Assembly: GCA_020632955.1 (NCBI GenBank)
Contig: JACKEO010000011.1
Span: 103,878-167,877 of the forward strand
DNA from: Alphaproteobacteria bacterium
GTDB taxonomy: Bacteria > Myxococcota_A > UBA796 > GCA-2862545
Direction: 5' to 3'
Length of the DNA stretch: 64,000 bases
Part shown: piece after piece, positions 35,134-43,433 of the stretch
Layout: every line of letters starts with the position of its first letter
Position numbering within the stretch: the first letter of the stretch is position 1
Made by a program: the position numbers and the translations under genes
Notes under the pieces: generated by a model
The model's database searches: none
What the model saw: only the letters and a program-made list of their open reading frames with translations
Told to the model about the DNA's origin: nothing

Positions 35134-35230
35134 GCATCTTCGACGTGCTCGACGATCGGCTCTCGCGGGAGGAGGCCGTGCTCTCCTGCGCTGCTAGGAC
35201 GCTTCCGCCGCGACGCCGAAGCCCGGCGCC
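35134..35230. repeat. Right copy of duplicated junction sequence (truncated)
   Basis: Matches 31975-32027 (at 35134-35185) and 32127-32170 (at 35186-35230) with about 100 bp deleted between the blocks. It starts four bases after the toxin stop and ends inside the 3-prime end of the kinase gene, whose last dozen codons (GFGVAAEAS) read through it on the minus strand. The same antisense reading in the left copy gives GLGVAAEPS and a stop. Confidence 0.75.
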
Positions 35231-38200
35231 ACCACCCGGATGAGCTGACGGGGTGAGTCCACGCCCTCGTCGGCGAACCACTCCTCGGCCTGCGCGGCGC
35301 CCTCGGCATCCCCACCCAGCCGCGCGGCGAGCCAGGCCGCCACCTGGGCGTAGAGCTGCATGTCGAGCGCGTCGAAGCGCGACCGCGCCTCCTCGAGGAG
35401 ACCGTCGAAGGCCTCGCCGTCCAGCCGACGCCGCGCCGCCTCCACCAGCGACGCCCAGGCCTGGCCCACGGGCAGCGGATCGCGTGCGAGCAGCCGCGCG
35501 TCCTCCGCGAGGGCCGCACGGCAGGCCGCGGGCGCGGCGTCGCGCTCAGCCTCCAGGCAGGCGAGCGCCGCGCGCGCACGGAGGTGGCGCACCTCGAGCC
35601 GCGCCATGCAGAGCGACAGCACGAACTCCCGCTTCCACACCGGCCAGGCCGCCTCCACCGCCTCCCACGCCTGCAGGGCCTCGCCCCGCGCCAGCAGACC
35701 GTGCACCAGGGCCGTCGTCTCGATGTAGTGGCCCGTGGTGAAGCTGGTCTCGGGCCAGCTGTCGGAGGGCGGAGCCTCGGGTCGATCGGCGGCCACGCGG
35801 TGGTGCATGTCGTCCACGCCCGCCGCCAGCCAGGCGAGCGAGGGCTGCCCGTGTGCCGCCACCACCTGGCCCATGAGGTCGCCCCGATCCACCGCGTCGC
35901 GGTGCGCCTCCTCCACACGCTCCCGCAGCAGCCGCAGCCGACCGAGCTGGGCCAGCGCGTTGAAGAGGTAGAGGCGCAGGTTGGCCTGCTCCCAGTGCAC
36001 CCCGGCGCAGGTGGACTGCCAGAGCGCCATCGCCCGCTCGCCGTGCTCCACCACCTCGGCGAAGCGACCGTGGGGCCAGTGCCAGATGGCCTCCGTGGTG
36101 GCCGCCCACGCCTGGTCGTAGGGGTCGCCCGTGCGCGCCGCGAGCTCGTGCACCAGCGCCCGCACCCGATCCGACGTGCGGCCGAACACGGGGCCGCCCA
36201 GGAAGGCGAGCATCACCGCCTCCTGGCCCAGCGCGCGGGCCTGCATGGAGGGGTCGCAGGCGGCGCGGGCCGCCATCGCGTACCGGGTGTGGAAGGGGTC
36301 CGACAGCGTCGTGTCCACCGAGCCGAAGCCCAGCGCCGTGGCGCGCAGCGTGTCGGCCCGCAGCCGCTCCACACGGGTGAGGGGCGGCGCCGTGCCCGAA
36401 GCGGCGCGGGTGAGCTGCCCGGTGCCCAGCCGCCAGAAGCGACGCGCCGTGCTCCAGGCCAGCGCTCCCGTCGGGGACGCGGGGATCGGCACCTCCAGCG
36501 CCCGCAGCACCTCGGACATCACCTGCCAGCCCGCCGCGTAGTGCCCCCGCTTGAGGTACTGCTCCGCCGCCTGCCGCCGCAGGTCCAGGCCGGCGAGCGC
36601 GTCCTCGCCCTCCCGGTGGCCGGCGGCGCGCAGGAAGGCCTCCGCTGCCTGCGCGCCCCGCCCGGCCCCGGCGAGCGCGCGACCGAGGTGCTCCTCCGCG
36701 TGGGCGATCAGCTCGGCGTCGCGCACCAGCTCCAGCGCCTCCCGGTAGCGCTCGGCCGCCTGGTCGAAGGCCAGCGTGGCGAGCGCGCGGTCGCCGGCCC
36801 GCACGGCGTGCCCTCCGGCCCGCTCCGCCTCGCCCGCGCCACGCCAGTGCACCAGCAGCGCCTCGTCGTCGTCGGGCTGGGTCGCGGCGATGGCCTGGGC
36901 CAGGCTGCGGTGCAGCACCAGCAGGCGTGCGCCGTCGAGTCCCGCCACCACCTCGTCGCAGATGCGGTCGTGGTACGGCGCCACCCGCGGGTCCGCGTCG
37001 GTGCCCACCGTACGCAGGATGGTGGCGTCCTCGAGCGTGCGGAGCTCGGCCTGCACGCTGCCCCCGGCCCGATCGAGCGCCAGCGCGAGCAGCTCGGGCG
37101 TGGACGGTCGCACCGCCACGCAGGCCAGATGGGCCAGCCGCTTCACGTCGGCCGCGAGCCCGGCGAGCTGGCGCGCCAGCAGCGTGGAGAAGTCCACCTC
37201 GCCCTGTTGCCCGCCCAGCCGCGCGAGGGACTGCAGGAAGAAGGGATTGCCGGCGGCCTGGGCCACCACGGCCTCGAGCTGCGCGCCGTCGGCCGCGAAG
37301 TGCTGGGCGAGGGACCGGGCCTCGAGGGCCCCCAGCGGGTCGAGCTCCAGCACCACCTGCGCCCGGTGCCGGGCGGCGAGGTCGGCCAGGAAGGGCCCCT
37401 CCTGGGGAGCGTCGCGGTGAGACAGCAGCACCACCACGGGACCCTCGGCACGCAGCAGGGCCTCGACGAAGACCAGGGAGTCCCGATCCGCCCACTGCAC
37501 GTCGTCCAGCCACACCACCGCCGCGCGGCCGCGCGCCAGGCGGAGGACGAGCTGCGCGAAGGCGCCGGCGCCGCGCTTGCGCACCTCGGCGGCGTCGGCC
37601 GCCACCACCTCCTCCGGCGCGTCGGGCACGAAGGAGGTCAGCACCGGGAAGAGCGCCGCCAGCGAGGCGAAGCCGGCGGGCAGGAGCGCCACCCGCTCCC
37701 CCCGATCGAGCTCCCGCAGCGCCGCACGCACCATGTCGACCACGGCGTCGACCGCCTTGTAGGGCACCACCTCCTGCGGGTGGCACCGGGCGCGGAGCAC
37801 GAGCGGGTCCTCGCCGGCGAGATCCGCGAGCACGCAGCGCACCACGTGGCTCTTGCCGATGCCCGACGGCCCCCGCACGATGCCCAGGGCGGGGCGCGCC
37901 CGCACCCCGGCCTGCCGGACCAGGGCGGTGAGCGCCTCGATCTCGGCGTCGCGGCCCACCGTGAGCTCCCGACGCGTCGCCACCTTCACCAGCACGGGCT
38001 CCCGATCCTCGTGCAGGCCGAGCCGGGTGATCGCCTGGTCGGCCGTGGGACGCGAGGCCGGGTCGGTGGCGAGCAGGGCCACGCACAGGTCGGCGAGCGG
38101 CGCAGGAAGCCCCGGCACGATCTCCCGCGGATCCCGCGGTGCCAGCGTGGGACGGCGCAGCAGCACGTCGCCCACCGGGCCGTCGTCGAACAGGGTCCCC

Positions 38201-38946
38201 GTCAGGGCCTCGAAGAGCATCACGCCCACGGCGTAGAGATCGGCCGGCGGCCCGATCGGCTCCCCCGCGGCCTGCTCCGGCGCCATGTAGCGGGGCGTGC
38301 CGGCCAGTCCGCGCACCTCGGCGCCCGACAGGAGCAGGTCAGCCGACAGCCCGAAGTCCAGCAGCACCACCCTGCCCGCCTGGTCCACGCGCACGTTGGC
38401 GGGCTTCACGTCACGGTGCACCTGCCCCGAGCCGTGCAGCGCACGCAGCCCACGGAACAGGTCCCGGAAGCCCTGCACCGCGCGCTCGAGGTCGTCCTCG
38501 CCCAGGGGTCGCAGCACCTGACGCGCGGCCACCGCTGGCGGTGCCGACCCCGCGGGCAGCGAGAGCAGCTCGGCCGAGGTGAGGTCGGCGCCCAGGTCGA
38601 GGTCCATCGTGCTGGCCTCGGGCGCCCGGCGCGTGGGCGCCACCCCGAGCCACCCGAAGAAGGAGGGCCCGTCCACCAGCTCCATCGTGAACCAGCCGCG
38701 CTGTCCGTCGGCGTGCAGGTCGTAGAACTGGACGAGGTTGGGGTGCGACAGGTCGCGCCGGGAGCGGAACTCCTGCTTGAGCGGCACGAGGAAGTCCGCT
38801 GCGGGCGCCAGCACGGTCTTGAGCGCCACCTGTCGGCCGAGCCGGCGATCGTGCACCCGCCAGACCACGCCCATGCCGCCCCGGCCCAGCTCGTCCAGGA
38901 CCTCGAAGCGGGTCTCGTCGATGAAGGACCGACGGTCGTCGACCAC
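35194..38946 (-). CDS. Ser/Thr protein kinase fused to AAA ATPase and TPR-like C-terminus
   Basis: A 1250-residue cytoplasmic regulator. Kinase domain at residues 14-310: GRGGMGVV glycine loop at 21-28, catalytic Lys43, HRDVKPAN with Asp179, DFG with Asp197, MAPEQ at 221-225. An insertion around 105-145 separates the lobes. A signal-transduction AAA ATPase follows: Walker A GPSGIGKS at 359-366 and Walker B VVWLDDVQWAD near 480. From about residue 690 the chain is a helical TPR-like array. This is the layout of eukaryotic-type kinases fused to AAA/TPR sensor modules common in Myxococcota. GTG 38946 directly abuts the methyltransferase stop. The C-terminus lies in the duplicated junction. Confidence 0.92.
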   Translation of the reverse strand: MVDDRRSFIDETRFEVLDELGRGGMGVVWRVHDRRLGRQVALKTVLAPAADFLVPLKQEFRSRRDLSHPNLVQFYDLHADGQRGWFTMELVDGPSFFGWLGVAPTRRAPEASTMDLDLGADLTSAELLSLPAGSAPPAVAARQVLRPLGEDDLERAVQGFRDLFRGLRALHGSGQVHRDVKPANVRVDQAGRVVLLDFGLSADLLLSGAEVRGLAGTPRYMAPEQAAGEPIGPPADLYAVGVMLFEALTGTLFDDGPVGDVLLRRPTLAPRDPREIVPGLPAPLADLCVALLATDPASRPTADQAITRLGLHEDREPVLVKVATRRELTVGRDAEIEALTALVRQAGVRARPALGIVRGPSGIGKSHVVRCVLADLAGEDPLVLRARCHPQEVVPYKAVDAVVDMVRAALRELDRGERVALLPAGFASLAALFPVLTSFVPDAPEEVVAADAAEVRKRGAGAFAQLVLRLARGRAAVVWLDDVQWADRDSLVFVEALLRAEGPVVVLLSHRDAPQEGPFLADLAARHRAQVVLELDPLGALEARSLAQHFAADGAQLEAVVAQAAGNPFFLQSLARLGGQQGEVDFSTLLARQLAGLAADVKRLAHLACVAVRPSTPELLALALDRAGGSVQAELRTLEDATILRTVGTDADPRVAPYHDRICDEVVAGLDGARLLVLHRSLAQAIAATQPDDDEALLVHWRGAGEAERAGGHAVRAGDRALATLAFDQAAERYREALELVRDAELIAHAEEHLGRALAGAGRGAQAAEAFLRAAGHREGEDALAGLDLRRQAAEQYLKRGHYAAGWQVMSEVLRALEVPIPASPTGALAWSTARRFWRLGTGQLTRAASGTAPPLTRVERLRADTLRATALGFGSVDTTLSDPFHTRYAMAARAACDPSMQARALGQEAVMLAFLGGPVFGRTSDRVRALVHELAARTGDPYDQAWAATTEAIWHWPHGRFAEVVEHGERAMALWQSTCAGVHWEQANLRLYLFNALAQLGRLRLLRERVEEAHRDAVDRGDLMGQVVAAHGQPSLAWLAAGVDDMHHRVAADRPEAPPSDSWPETSFTTGHYIETTALVHGLLARGEALQAWEAVEAAWPVWKREFVLSLCMARLEVRHLRARAALACLEAERDAAPAACRAALAEDARLLARDPLPVGQAWASLVEAARRRLDGEAFDGLLEEARSRFDALDMQLYAQVAAWLAARLGGDAEGAAQAEEWFADEGVDSPRQLIRVVAPGFGVAAEAS

Positions 38947-39777
38947 CTACTTCACCGCCGTGGTGAGCCCCATGCCGGGCAGGATCTCCTCCCACGACAC
39001 GTGCCGGAAGCCGGCGTCGCGGAAGAGGTCGACGAACTCGTGGCCCGTGCGGTGACGCACGAAGCCGGGGTCCCCGGCCACCGAGATGTCCCGGGCCAGC
39101 GCCACCATCCACGCCGGCCCGGCGTCGGCGACGAAGGCCACGCCACCGGGGGCCAGCACCCGCGCGAAGGCCTCCACGGCCCCGCGGCCGTCCGGGTAGT
39201 GGTGGAAGGCCAGGCAGCAGAAGATGGCGTCGAAGGCCTCGTCGAAGGCCGCGGGCGGCTGGGACACGTCGGCCTGCACGAAGGCCATGTTGCGGATGCC
39301 GCGGGCCTGGGCGTCGGCGTGCGCGCGCAGCACCATCTCGCGGGACAGGTCGGCCGCCACCACCTCGCCGTCGGGCACGAGCGCCGCGAGGTCCATCGCC
39401 TGTCGGCCCGGACCGGCCGACGGATCGAGGATGCGGGCGGCGGCACCGAGGTGCGGCCGCATGCGCGCCACCGTCTCGGCGAAGATGTGGCCCGAGAAGC
39501 GCATCACCAGCTGGTCGTACTCGGCCGAGACCTCGTCGAACCAGGCCACGCTGTCGTAGTGGCCTGGCTCCTCGTCGAGCAGCCAGGGCCCGTCGAGCTC
39601 GCGGGAGAACCGCGGGCCCGCCCCGGGCCACGGATCGGGCTCCGGCGGGCTGCCCACCGTCTCCCCCCGGTACAGTCCGAGGGGCTTGAGGGCGCGCGCA
39701 GGCGCGTACACGAAGTCCGCCCACCACCACAGCGCCACGGCCAACGCCTGCACACCGACCGGCTGGGCCTGCGCCAT
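38947..39777 (-). CDS. Class I SAM-dependent methyltransferase
   Basis: A 276-residue protein. ATG 39777 has GGGAGG seven bases upstream and is preferred over an ATG 51 bp earlier. ILDPSAGPGRQAMDLA is motif I of class I methyltransferases, VVAADLSREMV the acidic motif that binds the SAM ribose, and DAIFCCLAFHHYPD the motif IV region. The N-terminal 75 residues hold one hydrophobic helix and a Pro-rich stretch, so it may associate with the membrane. No base lies between its stop and the kinase start, so the pair probably shares an mRNA. Substrate unknown. Confidence 0.85.
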   Translation of the reverse strand: MAQAQPVGVQALAVALWWWADFVYAPARALKPLGLYRGETVGSPPEPDPWPGAGPRFSRELDGPWLLDEEPGHYDSVAWFDEVSAEYDQLVMRFSGHIFAETVARMRPHLGAAARILDPSAGPGRQAMDLAALVPDGEVVAADLSREMVLRAHADAQARGIRNMAFVQADVSQPPAAFDEAFDAIFCCLAFHHYPDGRGAVEAFARVLAPGGVAFVADAGPAWMVALARDISVAGDPGFVRHRTGHEFVDLFRDAGFRHVSWEEILPGMGLTTAVK

Positions 39778-39950
39778 CCACGAGCCTCCCGACGTCGACA
39801 CAGCGACGTCCCCGCGCCGGGATCGCACATGCGAGCCGCCACGTCAAGCATGCAGACCGCCGATCGTTGGCCTCCGAGGCCGTTCCTGGCTCGAACGCAG
39901 ACCTCGCCTGTGCTGCGTGTCCGGGCGTGCGTCCGCGCACCCGCCTGCGC

Positions 39951-39962
39951 TAGGCTGCGCCC
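39951..39962 (+). promoter_or_regulatory. Leaderless promoter -10 (TAGGCT-N6-ATG) of M50 gene
   Basis: TAGGCT at 39951-39956 is followed by six bases and the ATG at 39963, so transcription would start at or next to the start codon. There is no Shine-Dalgarno in the gap. Spacing is identical to the elements at 55307 and 58601. Confidence 0.55.
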
Positions 39963-40505
39963 ATGGACCCCCACCTCCGCCACACCGCGCGCGTCGCCAC
40001 GATCCACGGCATCCCCGTGCACGTGGGCTGGTCCACCCTGGTGGTGGCCGTGGCCATCGCGCTGCTCGGGCCCTTCGCGCCCGCCCAGGACACCCTCAAC
40101 GCGGTGGCCTACCTGCTCATCGTGGGCGTGCACGAGGCGGGTCACGCCTGGGTGGTGCGGCGCCGCGGCCACCACGTGGACGCCATCACCGTGCACATGA
40201 CGCACGGCGCCTGCATGTACCACGGCATCGACGTCACCCCGCTCGATCGCGCCCTGATCGCCTGGGGCGGCGTGGCGGCGCAGGCGCTGCTCGCCATCGC
40301 CGCGTCCGTGCCGTTGGCGGTCTTCGGCCACGTGCCCGTGCTCGAGGTGCTGGTGGTGATCAACCTGTCGATCGCCGCCTTCAACCTGCTGCCCTTCCCG
40401 GGCCGCGACGGCGAGGACGCCTGGACGCTCTTCCGGCTGCTCGAGGAGCAGGGGGCCACGCGCGCGTGGGCGAAGCGTCACAGGGACCGCCCCCGCCACC
40501 GCTGA
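39963..40505 (+). CDS. M50 / site-2-protease-like membrane metalloprotease
   Basis: A 180-residue membrane protein with four hydrophobic segments. VGVHEAGHAW holds the zinc motif HExxH; the second metal-ligand segment is NLLPFPGRDGEDAW (NxxPxPxxDG form). Minimal-length members of this family cleave transmembrane segments or regulators. The N-terminal strand (VHVGWSTLVV) matches that of SpoIVFB-type members. There is no PDZ domain. It probably has a leaderless transcript. It diverges from the methyltransferase gene. Confidence 0.85.
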   Translation: MDPHLRHTARVATIHGIPVHVGWSTLVVAVAIALLGPFAPAQDTLNAVAYLLIVGVHEAGHAWVVRRRGHHVDAITVHMTHGACMYHGIDVTPLDRALIAWGGVAAQALLAIAASVPLAVFGHVPVLEVLVVINLSIAAFNLLPFPGRDGEDAWTLFRLLEEQGATRAWAKRHRDRPRHR

Positions 40506-40551
40506 CGCGGGTCGCGCCACCCCACGATAGGGGCAGGCGCCTGGAGTCCCC

Positions 40552-42294
40552 GTGCATCCGAGCGGTCCCGGTCGCCCGCTGGTCCTCGCCCTGCTCACGC
40601 TGCTCGCCTGCGACGAGCGCGGCGACACCACCTCGAAGGCGGTCGACGTCACCGACAGCGCGGACTCGGGTGCACCCGACGACACGGGCACCCCCGTGGA
40701 CTCTCCTCCCCAGCGCGACGCCGACGGCGATGGCGTGGCCGCGCCGGCCGACTGCGACGACACCAACCCCCTCGTGCGCCCCGGGGCCACCGAGCGCTGC
40801 AACGACGCCGACGACGACTGCGATGGCCTCGTCGACGTGGCGTCCACCCCCTTCCCCGAGGCCGCCGGCGTCCGCTACCGCGACCAGGACGTGGACGGCT
40901 TCGGCGCCCTCGCCACCGCCGTCTGGGCCTGCGACCTGCAGGTGGTGGGCTGGTCCGACCGCGCCGGCGACTGCGACGATGGCAACCCCAACGTGCGCCC
41001 CGACGCCGCCACGCCGTGTGCGCCGAGCGGCCCGCTCTGGCCCCCGCTCGCGCGATCCTTCGCCCGGCCCGTTCCCGTGGACGAGCTCAACAGCACGGCC
41101 ACCGACACCCAGCCCACGCTGAGCGCGTCCGGGCGACGCATCTGCTTCTCGTCGAACCGCAGCGGCGGCCGCGGCGGCTTCGACCTCTGGTGCGCCGAGC
41201 GGGCCACCGGCTCCGGGCCCTTCGGCGAGCCGCGCGTCCAGTCCCTCACCAGCTCCACCGCGAATGAATACCACCCGACCCTGTCGGCCGACGGCAGCGA
41301 GCTCTTCTTCGCCTCCACGCGCAGCGGCGGCGCCGACATCTGGCGCGCCACCTGGAGCGCGCCTGACGGCGCCTTCGGCGAGGCCACCCGCGTGGCCGAG
41401 CTGTCCACCGCCAGCCCCGACTGGGATCCGGCCCTGGCGATGGACGGGCGCACCCTCGTCTACGTCTCCGGCAGCCCCGGGGCGCAGTCCCTCCGCCTCG
41501 CGCGGCGCCCCTCCCTCCTGGAGCCCTTCGGCGAGCCCGTGGAGGTGCGGGAGATCGACGCCCCCGCCGCCTTCCTCGAGCCCGCCCTGTCGCCCGACGG
41601 CCGCACGCTGCTGTTCTCCTTCGAGCGCCCCTGGCCGGGCTTCACCACGCCGCTGGCCTACCAGCGGTGGGCCGCCACGCTCACCGACACCACCACCGAT
41701 GCCGCCGCACCCGTGGTGTTCGACGACTTCGAGGGCTGGGACCACAACGGGGGCGCAGCGGCCACCGACGGCACCCTGTGGCTGGGCGCCAGCTTCCAGG
41801 GGGTGAAGGCGGCCCCCTCGGATCCGGCGCCGGGGCAGGTGGACCTCTTCCGCGCCGTGCCCCTGCCGGGCGTGGTGGACACGCGGGGACTGCTCCCGCG
41901 CGCCTTCGAGGCCGAGGGACGCGGCATGCAGCACTTCACCGGTCGACGGGGCACCGACGCGTGGCAGGCCGTGGCCTCCGACCCCGCCGCGGACCTGCTG
42001 CTCGGGCCGTTCACCCAGGAGCTGCCCGCCGGGGCCCACGTGGCAGCGATCCGCGTGAAGGTGGACCTCGCCGGCAGCGACGAGGTCCCCGTGGCCGAGC
42101 TGGTCATCCGCGACCACCGCACGGCGAGCCCCACCACCCTGGCCACGCTGCCCATCCTGCACACGGACGTGCCCGGCACCGGCTGGCACGACCTCGAGAC
42201 CCGCTTCACCAGCCAGGAGGGCAGCGTGATCGCCTTCCGCGTGCGCTTCTGGGGCGTGGTGGGCGTGGCCGTCGACCGCATCACGGTGCGCTAG
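40552..42294 (+). CDS. Lipoprotein with MopE-like repeats and PD40 beta-propeller
   Basis: A 580-residue protein starting at GTG 40552 with GGAG upstream. The lipobox LLAC is followed by an Asp/Thr/Ser linker, then MopE-like segments (DCDDTNPLVRPGATERC, DDDCDGL, DCDDGNPNVRPDA) at about residues 65-160. From 180 to 370 comes a WD40-like PD40 propeller with FSSNRSGG, FASTRSGGADIW and LSPDGRTLLFSF blades. The last 190 residues form an unassigned beta-rich domain. Surface or periplasmic binding protein; ligand unknown. Confidence 0.8.
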   Translation: MHPSGPGRPLVLALLTLLACDERGDTTSKAVDVTDSADSGAPDDTGTPVDSPPQRDADGDGVAAPADCDDTNPLVRPGATERCNDADDDCDGLVDVASTPFPEAAGVRYRDQDVDGFGALATAVWACDLQVVGWSDRAGDCDDGNPNVRPDAATPCAPSGPLWPPLARSFARPVPVDELNSTATDTQPTLSASGRRICFSSNRSGGRGGFDLWCAERATGSGPFGEPRVQSLTSSTANEYHPTLSADGSELFFASTRSGGADIWRATWSAPDGAFGEATRVAELSTASPDWDPALAMDGRTLVYVSGSPGAQSLRLARRPSLLEPFGEPVEVREIDAPAAFLEPALSPDGRTLLFSFERPWPGFTTPLAYQRWAATLTDTTTDAAAPVVFDDFEGWDHNGGAAATDGTLWLGASFQGVKAAPSDPAPGQVDLFRAVPLPGVVDTRGLLPRAFEAEGRGMQHFTGRRGTDAWQAVASDPAADLLLGPFTQELPAGAHVAAIRVKVDLAGSDEVPVAELVIRDHRTASPTTLATLPILHTDVPGTGWHDLETRFTSQEGSVIAFRVRFWGVVGVAVDRITVR

Positions 42295-42324
42295 CCGGGG
42301 GCATCGACCCGGAAAATCGGACCC

Positions 42325-42345
42325 GGCCGCGAACCGATCGCGGCC
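42325..42345 (+). terminator. GC-rich hairpin upstream of Rieske-P450 operon
   Basis: GGCCGCG (42325-42331) and CGCGGCC (42339-42345) pair around a 7-nt loop, 31 bp after the PD40 lipoprotein stop and 41 bp before the Rieske ATG. It could end the first transcript or sit in the leader of the second. Confidence 0.45.
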
Positions 42346-42386
42346 TGACCTCACATGGACGGCGAGCCCGTCCTGCGAGGGACCCG

Positions 42387-43433
42387 ATGAACGCCCTGAC
42401 CGACAGCCGCACCCGCCGCACCACCGTCGTGGCACCGCCCCCGATGCCGTCCGGGTGGTTCGTGGTGGCCCGCGCACGCGATCTCCGTCCCGGCAGCCAG
42501 ACCACGATCCGTCGCTTCGGCACCGAGCTCGTGCTCTTCCGCACCGCCACCGGCCGCCTCGCCCTCGTCGAGGCCACCTGTCCGCACCTCGGCGCCCACC
42601 TCGGCCACGGCGGCAAGGTGGTCGGCGAGCACCTCGAGTGCCCCTTCCACGGCTTCCGCTTCCAGACCGACGGGCGCTGCGCCAGCGGCGGACGCGACAC
42701 GCCGGCCCCCCGCGGCGCCCGCCTCGGCTCGCTGCCCCTGGCCGAGCGCGAGGGCCTCGTCTTCGCGTGGCACGGTGCCGCGGGCGAGGGGCCCACGTAC
42801 GACCTGCCGGACCTCGGGCTCGCCGACGGCCCCCGCGTGCGCCTCCGCCGCGCGGTGGTCGACGCCCACCCGCAGGACACCACCGAGAACAGCGTGGACC
42901 TGGCGCACTTCGCCTACGTGCACGGCTACGACGAGGTGCGGGTGGTGGAGCCCCTGCGCCGCGAGGGCGAGGTGCTCACCATCGCCTACGCCGCCACCCG
43001 TCCCACGGGGCCCTTCGGCACGCCCATCTCCTTCACCTACCGGGTGCGGGTCACCGGCCTGGGTGTGTCCCAGGTGCACGTCGAGGTGGACGGCCTGGCC
43101 ACCTCCGATCTGCTGGTGCTCGCCAGCCCCGTCGACACCGGTCGCTCCGAGGTGTGGCTCGGCGCCCGCGTGCAGCTCGCGAGGCGCGCGCTGCCCATCC
43201 CGGGGCTGCGCACCCTCGTCGATGAGCTCGCCTCGTCGATCATGGCGAGCATCCTGCTGAATGACGTCCACCAGGACGCGCGCATCTGGTCGCACAAGCG
43301 CTGGGTCCACCCGCCGCGCCTGTCGGCCGCCGACGGTCCCATCGGTCCGTACCGGGCCTGGGCGGGCCGCTTCTACCCCACCCCCGACGACGGGCAGGTC
43401 GCCTCCTGCGCCGAGGTGACCCCATGTCGCTGA
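42387..43433 (+). CDS. Rieske non-heme iron oxygenase (alpha-subunit type)
   Basis: A 348-residue protein. CPHLGAH and CPFHGF (residues 65-100) are the Cys/His pairs of the Rieske 2Fe-2S cluster. The mononuclear iron site is in ENSVDLAHFAYVHG, carrying the Asn/Asp and the two His ligands of ring-hydroxylating oxygenases; the third ligand Asp is expected near the C-terminus. The overall order resembles KshA/cholesterol 7-desaturase-like enzymes that act on steroids, though that is inference from shape. Partner ferredoxin and reductase are not adjacent. The P450 start codon lies ten bases inside its end, so the two are coupled. Confidence 0.87.
   Translation: MNALTDSRTRRTTVVAPPPMPSGWFVVARARDLRPGSQTTIRRFGTELVLFRTATGRLALVEATCPHLGAHLGHGGKVVGEHLECPFHGFRFQTDGRCASGGRDTPAPRGARLGSLPLAEREGLVFAWHGAAGEGPTYDLPDLGLADGPRVRLRRAVVDAHPQDTTENSVDLAHFAYVHGYDEVRVVEPLRREGEVLTIAYAATRPTGPFGTPISFTYRVRVTGLGVSQVHVEVDGLATSDLLVLASPVDTGRSEVWLGARVQLARRALPIPGLRTLVDELASSIMASILLNDVHQDARIWSHKRWVHPPRLSAADGPIGPYRAWAGRFYPTPDDGQVASCAEVTPCR

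Noticed and set aside
35584..40200. 1538-codon plus-strand frame across the kinase, methyltransferase and M50 genes
   Set aside because: It runs antisense or out of frame to three recognisable genes and contains only His/Arg/Gly-rich composition.
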